This document shows positions 49,421-58,988 of a stretch of 64,000 nt of DNA, in pieces. The number at the start of each line of letters is the position of its first letter. The first letter of the stretch is position 1. The translations under genes were made by a program, and so were the position numbers. This stretch comes from Alligator mississippiensis. Lineage: Eukaryota; Chordata; Crocodylia; Alligatoridae. The stretch is taken from assembly GCF_030867095.1 (NCBI RefSeq), contig NC_081824.1, positions 145,357,433 through 145,421,432 of the forward strand, given 5' to 3'. Under the pieces are notes generated by a model. That model was not told the origin of the DNA. It saw nothing but the letters and a program-made list of their open reading frames with translations, and made no database searches.

Positions 49421-49492
49421 TTAACAAAAGAGCTATGTAAACATATTCTTATTTTATTCAAACCATGTTCTAACCTAATGAAATATAAGGCA
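49421..49492. repeat. 72-bp direct repeat, copy 2
   Basis: Second copy, 487 bp downstream of the first in the same orientation. The 415 bp between the copies has no recognised content beyond CT-rich stretches. Confidence 0.9.
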
Positions 49493-50059
49493 GTGTTGCT
49501 AAGCAGCATTGGTATATACTGAAACCTATAGTACTGACATTTTCCTTATACTGTCTCCTCACTTACGAGGACATTAACTCCATTGATTTCAAAGGCAGTC
49601 TTTCATTCTAATTTCCAATCCAAAGAATCCAATCTAATTCATACTAATTTCCAATCCAAAGTCTTTGAACACTGTAAATAAATTACATACTCTCTTCCCT
49701 ATACTAAACGTCTGTTAAGGTTACAAAGTGAAGTGCTCAAAAGTTAGAACGTGCCAGAATTAAGGCTGCCTGTGCAAGCTTGTTCAGGCACTTGGGTGCA
49801 AATGCATTATAATATGGTCTTTAATTATACAAACACATGCTGTTTTTTTTTTTTTTTACCGAAGAACCCCTGCCTCATTCTGTTTACTAGATGGATGAGG
49901 CTATGCAATACTTGATTTTATTCTCAACATTCATGCCATATTTATTACATTTTATTCAGGCTTGCTCAGACTTATTACTTTTCTCACATTTGGCGCTGTA
50001 GTACCTGAGTGCTTCACACACATAAATAAATGTCCTTATGCTGCATAATCTGTGGGGCT

Positions 50060-50390
50060 GTTATTCTCATCTTCAAAATTTGAGGAGCTGAAGCACAGAG
50101 AGTAATCTGAAAAGCTCATGCTAATTTTGAGTGCCCAGTCTAAACTGCCTAAAGTCTGTTTCTTTTCAGAATAGTTAGTATTTGACATGTTCAAAGCATA
50201 ACTCCCATTTACTTCAGTAGCAGTTGTGAGTGCTCTGCATTTTCTGTAAATTGGATCTCATATCTCTCAAACAACCACTTGAAAATTAGGAGCCCACAAT
50301 TAACACCCACTTCTAAAAACTTTGATTTAGATAATTTGCCCAGCATCACCTAGGAACTTGTGAGTTAGATGCTGGGACAGAATCCACCTC
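50060..50390 (-). repeat. MIR-like SINE, minus strand
   Basis: GGAGCTGAAGCACAGAGAGT, then after a gap ATTTGCCCAGCATCACCTAG and GATGCTGGGACAGAATCCAC, the order of a reversed MIR. About 190 bp of unmatched DNA lies between the two halves. Confidence 0.5.
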
Positions 50391-51159
50391 TTTAGGTCGG
50401 CATTCAGCTGCCTTAACAAGACAGGAAACAGGACTGAGTGGGACTTCTCAGACAAGTATAAATGCAACTATAGCATATAATCCCTTTAAGAAATTTACCT
50501 CATGCCTTAACTATGAGACCATCCTTTCTATTCCTGCAGTTCACTGCCTCAATCACAGTTTACCTTCCACTTCTGTAACCAATAAGGTTGTGATCCTTCA
50601 GATGATAATCATATTCACTACACAGCACAATTTGTTCCCAGGACATCATTCATATAGGAGCGCTCTGGAAAACATAGTATGTGATTGTGTTGTTGGAACA
50701 AATCATAATATTCATGTACAAGGGGGTCTGAACAATATCATCTCTTATTGCTCACAGCTTCGTGCAGCTGTAGCTTTGGCAGCCTGGCTTACACGGGTGC
50801 TACTTAAGCTCACTTAGTTCTGAGAGTGGCTTCTTTACTAAAAAAAGGTTCTCTCTCTTTTATGTTTTATCTTTGAGCTGGCCATAGAAGGACACATTAA
50901 ATTCTGTTCTGTGGAAACATCAAAGTTTGGAATGTTTCTTTCATTCATGTTGGGACCAACACAAGACCTTCTAAATGAAATTGAATTGAAATGAGCCTTC
51001 TGGTTAAAAATTTCATCAAGAGAGGTACATTTCTGTGAATTTTATCAAAATGGCACTTTCTGATAAAAAAATTGTCAACAGTTTTCTGAACATTTCTAGT
51101 CTATATAGATTCTAATATATATAACTATTCTCTTCCAATTCCTGTAGCATATAGGAACC

Positions 51160-51330
51160 TCATAAATCACTGGCAGACAGGGAGGCATTATTAGCCCCAT
51201 TTTACAGCTAAGCAGTTGAAGCACAGAGACCTTAAACAACTTATCCAAGGTCACTCAGGATATTTGTGGTAAAACTTGGAAGTCAACTTAAATCACCTGA
51301 GTCACACATCAGTTTCTTAACCACAAAACC
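51160..51330 (-). repeat. MIR-like SINE, minus strand
   Basis: ATTATTAGCCCCATTTTACA, AGCACAGAGACCTTAAACAA, then CAAGGTCACTCAGGATATTT, a readable reversed MIR core with the usual spacing. Confidence 0.75.
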
Positions 51331-53008
51331 AACTTCCTCTATTTTGTGTTTATATAAGTCAGTTGTTACAGGGCTGATCTTTGCCACAGCCCAATTTGTA
51401 CTGAACTTTTGAGTTGAGGGGCAAAAAATCAATTTGTTTCAGAAGCCCACACATGGACATCAGGCAGATATGAGTAAACTGGTAAACTAAATTTTGGGGT
51501 AATATTTTAAAACTCATCCTCTTTTTTTGTCCAAATGACATGTTGTGGAAAGGAGTCTTAGGATGACAACATCACTCTAATACTACCATGTTGTGGAAAG
51601 AACTGTTAGCAAATATCCTGAACATTTGCAGCACCAGGCACTTGTAAAGGTGTGAATACTTTAGCCTATTCTTGCACTCTCCAGAACATCTTCCAGAGCC
51701 CAGCAGAGTTCTCTGTGTGCCCTAGCATTCACACACTGCTGCAGCAACTTCTCTGTTCTCTGTGTTTTACTCTTGCTCTGTGGGGGAGCTCTAGCCATCT
51801 GTTGGCTCTCATTACACTGCATTGCAAGTCTTGGTCAGGGGCAGCCAAAGGTGACGTCCTAGAAGGGATCTTCAGGACAAGGATGAACAGCTGTTAGCTT
51901 CTAGCAAAGCTAGTAGCGGGTTATCTAGAGGAGCCAAAATGGGTGAGCATAGATCTAGCTGAGCTAGCTCATGTTTGACAACCTAACCCAGCCATCAATT
52001 TTTCTTTTAATGAAATCAAGGCCCAAGATCTTTTCCCTCATTCATTTTGCGCACTTCTCACATACTCAAGAAGATTGCAGGCTTATGACCTCTGACACAG
52101 AAGGGTTAGAGAATAGTTTAAGGGGGAACTGAGTTAGAGTTGTCTTGGGGTACAGTGTGGGGATATAATTTTCAGAGGGATAAATAGAGCCACCCTGCTC
52201 CATACAGTGGAAAGGCAAAAAACATTGCTAGATGGCCATAAATCTTTGTTAACAAAGCTTTGACAGTGAATGAGCAGCATTATTCACTCTTATGTGGAGT
52301 GACTGTGAGTAAACTAACCTTCTTTGAGCATGATATCTGGTTGGCAGAGCAGTTGCCTTAGAAAACATTCTTCTTGAAGGGCTGATGTCCTAAGGATTAG
52401 ACAGAAAAAAAAAAAAAAGACCTGGTGACATGGTCTCTTGTCAGAGTTCAGGGAATTTGATTTGAATTGAAAACAGTGACTTTTTGACCGAAGCTTATAG
52501 GGTAATGAACAGGGGATTGGAACATAGCTGACAACTACAGCATCTGTTAGAAAAACAGATTTTGGTTGATAGCAGTGTTTGGAAAGGGGACTCTTCCAAA
52601 AAAATCCTGCCTTAGGCTAGTGAGGATTAGGAGATGTCCATCTGGTTTTTGTGATTATTTCTATTTATTTTTCACAGTTTGATTCTTCTGTAGCACTCCG
52701 AAGCACAAACACAGGGGTGAGGTTTCCTATACAACTGTGACTTATCTAGCATTCAACTTACTACTGTTCATTCCTGTCTGTTGCCCGTTCACACTTTTCA
52801 GCCTTAATCTCCATATCTAAATGCCTTTATTTCAGTTAATGCAAAAGATACACATATATATATGCCCGGAGAACATAAACACATACTTCTACACTACATC
52901 AATATACACAGAGGACAAGGGCCATGTCTACAGGAGACACTGAGTGTGAAGTAGCTTATTACAACTGCGCAGTAGTGTCGTGTGGCATGAAGCACGACAC
53001 AATGCTAC

Positions 53009-55271
53009 TAGGGCTGTGCAAAACAGTACCGTTCTGATTCGGCTTCAGTTTTGACACTTCGATGGAACAGTGCTTCATTTCAAGTTTCATTTCATTTTGA
53101 AACCACTGTTCCGTTTCATTTAGTTGAAACTGTTTTGCTGTTTCAACGCTGTTTCGATGTTTTGCCCATAGTTATTATAGGGAAACATAAAATGCAGCAG
53201 GCAGGCAGATCAGGGGCTTGTCAGCACCCCAGGGAGGGTTGCAAGGGCCGTGCCAGAGTCCTCCCAGGGGTGCGAGCCTTCAATCTTCCTGCCAGATGAG
53301 AGAAGCCATGTATGCTGCTGCCTGGGACCAGCTGCAGGAAGATCAGTGCTGCCACCAGTCCCAGGCGGCAGCACCCAGCTCCTGTCACCTGGCAGGCAGA
53401 TTGGGGCTCGCATCCCCAGGAGGACTCTGGCACAGCCCCCACAGCTCTCCCGAGGGTGCTGGCAGGCCTCCAATCTGCCTGCCAGCTGAGAAGAGATGGG
53501 TGCTGCTACCTGGGGCCAGCAGCACAGGGCCAGGGCAGATCAGCTGGTGTGGGGACCTGCTGCCCTGATCGTGGGGTGGGGGAGGGTCCCTGCACCAGCT
53601 GATCTGCCCCGGGCCCTGCACCCTCCTCCAGCCAGCTCCAGTATGTGGCCGGGGCAGATCAGCTGGTGCAGGGACCTGCTACCCTGATCTCGGGGTAGGG
53701 GAGAGTCCCCGCACCAGCTGATCTGGCCTGAGCCCCACACCCTCCTCCAGCCAGCTCCAGTATGGGACCAGGGCAGATCAGCTCATGCTTGTCCTAGGGG
53801 CTTGCAGCAAGAACAGGGGTGAGCTGAGATGCAAAGCAAGCTCCTGCGCAGCACAATGCACACATCCTCCAGCACCCGGGCACCTTGATTACTCCACATT
53901 CGTCAACTGAACTTAGTGTGAGCCAGGCTGGGTTGTTCCTATGCCTTGCAAGCCATGGGAATGGAAAGAGTGCATGGGCTTGGGGTGGGGGCAGAGACTC
54001 ATCCATCATTTTCTGCAGAGCCCTGGCAATGCCCATGTTCCAAGGGTATCTTCAAAGTAGCTGAAACTGCACTTCCCTTTTGGAGAAAGCAGCACAGTGC
54101 TGCCCCAGCTGGGATCCGCCACACACACTGTAACATTTACCTTCTGTCCCCCCAGAATGAGAGAATTGTCGCTTTAAAATGCATAGAAAGGTCTTTGGTC
54201 AGGAAAAAGGGCAGCAGCCTGGAGGCAATCCCTGCAGTCAGCTCCTAAGCTTTGAGGAACAGCTTTGCACATGGGGGAATGGTCACAGCACCCACGAGTC
54301 ATCCCTTTGCTGGCATGCCCCCCTCTACCTTCCAGCACTTGGTTTTTCCAATGCAGCCTAACTTGGAGGTGGACAGAGCTGGATGAAGGGCTGCCATGTC
54401 CTTCCCTGCCCCGGGATCGTGGCAGCGGGTCCCCACAGCAGCTGATCTGCCCTGTACCGGAGCTGGTTGGAGGAGGGTGCGGGACCTGGGGAAGATCAGC
54501 TGGTGCAGGGACCCTCCCTCACTCTGGGATCGGGGTAGTGGGTCCCCACACCAGCTGATCTGCCCTGGGCCTATACTGGAGTTGGCTGGAGGAGGGTGCG
54601 GGGCCCAGGGTAGATCAGCTGGTACGGGGACCTTCACCAGCTGATCTGCCCTAGCCTTGTACCGGAGTTGGCTGGAGGAGGATGCATGGCCTGGGACAGA
54701 TCAGCTGGTGCGGGGACCCACCCTTGCCCCGGGATCAGGGCAGCGGGTCCCCACACCAGCTGATCTGCCCAGGCCCCCTACCTGAGGTGGCTGGAGGAGG
54801 TTGCAACCACTTGCAGCCTGGTGCAGGGGGTGGGGTGCAGCCCTGGGGCTGTGCTTGGGTCCCAGCCGCACTGGGCTTGGGTCCCAGCCGCTCACAGCCC
54901 CTTTTAACTCAGCCTGGTGGCAGGAGGCAGTGCAACCCCAGCTCTGCCCGCCTCCCACTACCGGGCTGAGCTCCATGGGGCTGGCAGAGCCCATCAGAGC
55001 ACAGCCCGGTGGTGGGAGGTGGGGAGAGCCAGGGCTGTGCTTCCTGCTGGGCTGAGCCACATGGGGCTGTGGAGCGCAGCCCTGGCTCTCCCCTGCCTCC
55101 CACCACCTAGCTGCTGCTTCGAAACTTGAAATGTTTGGAAACTTTCAAAACACTTCAACTGGCCGCGTTTCATTTCAAGGCTGTTTTGAAGCCCCGATTT
55201 GCTGTTTTGAGCTCAAAATGAGTTGAAACAGCATCAAAATGAAACAGCCAGCGAAATTTTGCACAGCCCTA
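53009..55271. mobile_element. 2.26-kb non-autonomous hAT element
   Basis: The left end TAGGGCTGTGCAAAA is the exact reverse complement of the right end TTTTGCACAGCCCTA. It is flanked by AATGCTAC (53001-53008) and AATGCTAG (55272-55279), an 8-bp target duplication with one mismatch. Sub-terminal parts on both sides are rich in GTTTCGA/GAAAC motifs (GGAACAGTGCTTCATTTCAA left, AAACTTTCAAAACACTTCAA right). The interior 53200-55120 is GC-rich and repetitive, with no transposase. Many overlapping open frames there come from composition. Confidence 0.9.
53538..54770. repeat. Alternating inverted GATCAGCTG array
   Basis: About twelve copies of a CAGATCAGCTGGTGCGGGGA-like unit, mostly alternating in strand: plus near 53538, minus near 53596, plus near 53657, minus near 53715, plus near 53775, then after about 640 bp of other GC-rich DNA further alternating copies from about 54437 to 54765. 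Linkers contain CCCTGATCGTGGGG or GGAGGAGGGTGCGGG. Neighbouring units can pair as hairpins. Confidence 0.85.
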
Positions 55272-55463
55272 AATGCTAGTGTCCAGTAACAACAAGCTAC
55301 TGCACAGTCAAAGTCACTTAAAAGCCATTTGACAATGCTACTTCGCAGTAACTCTAGTTACTGCAAAGTCATTTAGAATGTGTTTATAAAAGTACTAAAT
55401 GATTGTGCAGTAATGACTGTGCAGTGAGTGTCTTGTGTAGATGCAGCCAGTGAGGAGAGGACA

Positions 55464-56037
55464 TGAGAGCTAGTGAATGAATGAGGAAGCAAGGATGCAT
55501 GAAAGGCCCAGGAGATTTCAGGAGAGAGACTAGAAGCCTGGAGTACATTTAAGAAACTTTATATTTCAGTAGGTAGGGTGAATTAGGCTTAGTGTGGCAT
55601 GGAAAAAAGGAAACCCAGAGGATAAAGTGATGGATTGGAAAGGGCCTAAGAGCAGACTGAAAAGCAAGTGTAGCCTGGGTACACCCAGGGGTGTGCCCTG
55701 TCTGCAGTTGGAAGGGATGGGGTGGTCAGGCAAGAGTACTGTGAGAGGGGTATGCCATTGGACAGCAATTCCCTCTTTTCTCTATAGAGCTAGGCCAGGA
55801 CAAAGCACTTAACTATACACAATTTTATTATTGTGTACTCAAATCCTTAAATAAAAGAATAACTATTAATATACAATTCAATATGAATATTTACAAATCT
55901 ATAGTGGTCATAAGTAAATAAATATATACAATAGCCACAGATAAATATACTTAGACAATCAAACACAGATATCCACAAATAAATTCACATGTCAGTTGGA
56001 TAACCCAACCCAAATCACATTAACATCATAACAACAT

Positions 56038-56039
<2 letters not shown>
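55464..56039. other. Intergenic DNA, no gene recognised
   Basis: Unique sequence, AT-rich towards the right, ending at the TA array. Confidence 0.5.

Positions 56040-56086
<47 letters not shown>
56040..56086. repeat. (AT)n microsatellite
   Basis: About 23 perfect TA units just outside the left arm of the long inverted duplication. Confidence 0.95.
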
Positions 56087-56089
<3 letters not shown>

Positions 56090-56090
<1 letters not shown>

Positions 56091-56604
56091 TCATATAGGG
56101 GTAGAATGAATTAAAAGCAATATGACATACAAAAAACTAGAACTCGTGGTTCCAAAATGATACCTTTTATTAGACCAACCTTGTATTAGTTTTATAAAAG
56201 TATACCTTTTTTCAGTTGGACTAATAAAAAGGTATCATTTTGGAACCAAGAGTTCTAGTTTTTTGTATGTCTTTTTGTCTCAGACCAACATGGCTACCAA
56301 GCACACCCCTTAAAAGCAATATAGTCCACAAGCCCAACTCTCTTCTCATATATATCAGTTTTGCACTCAGCTAACTTTCCAAATTTCCATGGATTTTTTC
56401 CTTATTTACATTGGAAGAAATAACAGGAGAATAATGTCCCAGGACTAGAAGATAGGAAAGATGACAAATTGTTGGATCAACTTGAAAACATGACATACCG
56501 GGCATGCCTATGCATTCATTAACATGCAGCAATTACTGTGCATTTAGTTAAGTACTTGCTTAATGAAATACTAACTAAATGTGCAGTAGCTATAGTTACA
56601 ATGC
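56090..56604. repeat. Left arm of a long inverted duplication (with insertion)
   Basis: Reverse complement of 58671-58988, with scattered differences (over 90% by eye) once the 186-bp insertion at 56124-56309 and one copy of its 13-bp target repeat are set aside. Shared landmarks: AAGCCCAACTCTCTTCTCAT, CCATGGATTTTTTCCTTATT, AATGTCCCAGGACTAGAAGA, TACTAACTAAATGTGCAGTA. The arm includes part of a TCTACA-type MITE. Confidence 0.9.
56124..56309. mobile_element. 186-bp foldback insertion with 13-bp target duplication
   Basis: Flanked by two exact copies of TTAAAAGCAATAT (56111-56123 and 56310-56322); the other arm of the inverted duplication has the site only once, giving a natural empty site. The element is itself an inverted repeat (TAGAACTCGTGGTTCCAAAA pairs with TTTTGGAACCAAGAGTTCTA) and ends in CAGACCAACATGGCTACC, a phrase typical of Penelope-like or related short retroposons in sauropsids. 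The target length fits target-primed insertion rather than a cut-and-paste transposon. Confidence 0.85.
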
Positions 56605-57650
56605 AATTTTATATATATATAACTGTTTACCACATGGGAGGCACAAGTCTTCTCTCTGTTTTCCCACATACCCTATTGGTGGAGACCCTTCAGCATTCCC
56701 TTAGGGTGGAGAACCTGGCACCTCCCCTCTTCCTGCAGGAGGGGAAAAGGACTTATTCTCTGGGTACTCACAAATCCAAGAATCTGACTGGGAGGGGTTT
56801 CCCAGAGTCATGGGTGCCTTGTTGTGCTGCCCTGGACTCTGCCTTTTGTCCTCTGTCTGGGCTCAGACCGCCTCATGCAGGTCCCAATAACCTGTTTTTG
56901 CCTCTTGCCTTCTGTTGGGGCTTGGGCCGCCTCGTGCGGGTCCCGAAACCCAGACCCCTAGACTCCTGTCACACCCCACTGGTGCCTCCCAGGTGCCTGG
57001 CCTCATGCCAGGGAAGGGGTTGCCAACCTGAGCAGCCTAGTACTGCTCCCAGGTTTTGGGATGCCGTGTACCACTGTGTGCACTGGGGTTCTTGGCTGCA
57101 CACTGAGATTGATCATGGGCGGCTCTGCGGGGCCGGATGGCCCTGTGCACCTCTGTGTACACTGAGTGGAGCCCGAGCAGCTCTTTCTGCTCCCAGGACT
57201 GGGGCTCCATGCACCACCGTGTGCGCTGGGTGGAGCCCGAGTGGGCTTTCCCTGCTCCCAGGGATGAGGCTCTGGTGGTGGTGCCTCCAGCAGTGCCTTC
57301 AGGAGCCTAGGACTACCACAGCTCTCCCCAGCTGGGGCAGCTCTCCCCAGCTTTTCTCAGCTCTGCTCTTCTTTAGTCCTCTGTCGCATCTGCCCAGCAT
57401 GCTCTCCTTTTATACACTTCAGTGGTTCTGCCCCTGAAGTCTGGTGGACCTGCTGTGCTGCAGTTCACAATCAGGTCAGGGAGCTCCTCTCCCCCTCCCC
57501 TTAGTACAAGGGCGGCGCCTGCTTTCCCCAGCTTGTTTCTGATTGGTGGATTGGCTCCACCAATCAGAAGTGAGAATTCTTGAGGTCCAGGACATGTTGG
57601 AGTTCGGTCAGGTAAATCTGTCTCACAAGAAAGGGAAACCAAGAAAAAGT
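56605..57650. other. GC-rich spacer block of the inverted duplication
   Basis: Contains a long open frame (56538-57437, 299 codons) with no family motif, two roughly 68-bp tandem repeats at about 57160-57275 (GTGGAGCCCGAGCAGCTCTT / GTGGAGCCCGAGTGGGCTTT), and a 14-bp-arm hairpin at 57537-57569 carrying inverted CCAAT boxes. It could be an LTR-like or DNA-element interior; no ends were found. Confidence 0.4.
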
Positions 57651-57689
57651 AATGCCATGTTGCACTGATAGCTGCTTCCAGTCAAAGTT

Positions 57690-57800
57690 CTAAGTAAGTA
57701 TTGTCATCCCTATTTTACCAACGAGGAAACTGAAACATAAAGAAACTGAATTTCTCAAGGTCCCACAAGAAATCTTCAGCAGAGCGAGCAACAGAATGTT
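57690..57800 (-). repeat. MIR-like SINE, minus strand
   Basis: ATTGTCATCCCTATTTTACC, ACGAGGAAACTGAAACATAA, then TTTCTCAAGGTCCCACAAGA, the reversed MIR core. Confidence 0.75.
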
Positions 57801-58520
57801 GGCCAATATCTTCTTGAAATCAGGTGTGCAGAACCAAATACAGTCTGTCCTGTGTTGTCTTACATGCAGCCTGAAATTGGACTAGTCTTTTTACTTATCT
57901 TTTTTGGTTTTTTGCTTCTGTGCCACAACAGAAATTCACATCTGATTGTCTGCTGGTATGTAAAAGTCTCTTCCATCTTATTGCTTTCCACGTTACTCTG
58001 CTTTGATTCTAGCTTGAATTTTTTCAAGGTGAATCTCATTTTTCCTCATGGTTTTGATCTACCTAGGCCTCTCCACATTCTTTCTCTGTTCTTGTTACTG
58101 TTTATAACACCTCCCAATTTTATATCACTCACAGATTTCATTAAAGTATCCTTTAAATCCTTTTCCAGATCATTAATATTAAATTAAAACAGATACAGCG
58201 CACTGCAGTATTATATTAGGCACACCTCTCAAATCAGTATTAGGTCTTCAACAAGTTCTCAACAAAAATGACCATGTTCACTTATTCAAACTACTATTCT
58301 GTTTCTTTGTATATCTTATTTAAATTTCAGTGCTTATAATAACCAACTCCAAGACCTGCTATTATTCTCTCAATCTTTACCTATTGATTAAAAGAGGACT
58401 TATAATTTTTGCTAATGTTGGAATGTCTTCTTTTCTGTGAAAAAATTATCCTCTGAATCATTTTGAAATGATTCAATAGACTATGCTGAGCTGTACTTGT
58501 TACAGACCTCTACTACTCTA

Positions 58521-58778
58521 TGGGTGTATGTACACAAGATGCTTAATGTGCAGTGGCTTAATAACCCTGCACAGTTTTCTGCCGGGCAAAAGCTGTGCTA
58601 ATATGCTACTGAGCAGTAGTATGAGGCTTAATGTGCAGTAAGTGTCACTGAAAAACTATGTCAGTGCTCCTGCATAGTAACTATAGCTACTGCACATTTA
58701 GTTAGTATTTCATTAAGCGAGTACTTAACTAAATGGACAGTAACTACTACACATTAATGAATGTGTAGATGTGCCCTG
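58521..58778. mobile_element. TCTACA-ended MITE, 258 bp
   Basis: The left end TGGGTGTATGTACACA and the right end TGTGTAGATGTGCCC are inverted repeats, with TA on each side (58519-58520, 58779-58780). Internal TTAATGTGCAGT and CTATAGCTACTGCACATTTA motifs recur in related copies. Its right half is part of the inverted duplication arm. Confidence 0.75.
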
Positions 58779-58988
58779 TATGTCATGTTTTCAAGTTGGT
58801 CCAACAATTTTTCATCTTTGCTTTCTTCTAGTCCTGGGACATTATTCTCCTGTCATTTCTTCCAATGTAAATAAGGAAAAAATCCATGGAAATTTGGAAA
58901 GTTAGCTGAGTGTAAAACTGATATAAATGAGAAGAGAGTTGGGCTTGTGGACTATATTGCTTTTAATTCATTCTACCCATATCTGAAG
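58671..58988. repeat. Right arm of the long inverted duplication
   Basis: Partner of 56090-56604 in opposite orientation, about 2.07 kb away, without the 186-bp insertion. Confidence 0.9.

Larger units (their letters stand above)
49493..52909. other. Intergenic DNA with decayed MIR-like SINEs
   Basis: No gene recognised. MIR-like SINEs lie at about 50060-50390 and 51160-51330. The rest is unique AT-rich DNA with homopolymer runs (T run near 49842-49856, A run near 52407-52419). Confidence 0.5.
52918..55455. mobile_element. Outer terminal-repeat element hosting a nested hAT
   Basis: The left end GGGCCATGTCTACAGGAGAC and the right end GTCTTGTGTAGATGCAGCC are imperfect inverted repeats, and an exact 8-bp direct repeat AGAGGACA borders the pair (52910-52917 and 55456-55463). 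The sequence outside the nested hAT (52918-53000 and 55280-55455) has GCAGTAACTCTAGTTACTGC-type inverted motifs like the TCTACA MITEs. The 8-bp flank differs from the TA seen for the other copies, so the superfamily is unsure. Confidence 0.6.

Noticed and set aside
53209..55129. Many overlapping open frames on both strands within the hAT interior
   Set aside because: Repeated peptide phrases (ADQLVWGP, ISWCGDP and similar) come from the GATCAGCTG array read in several frames; none resembles a transposase.
56538..57437. 299-codon plus-strand open frame
   Set aside because: It starts inside the arm of the inverted duplication and MITE and crosses tandem repeats. It has no recognisable domain and the codon pattern follows GC content.
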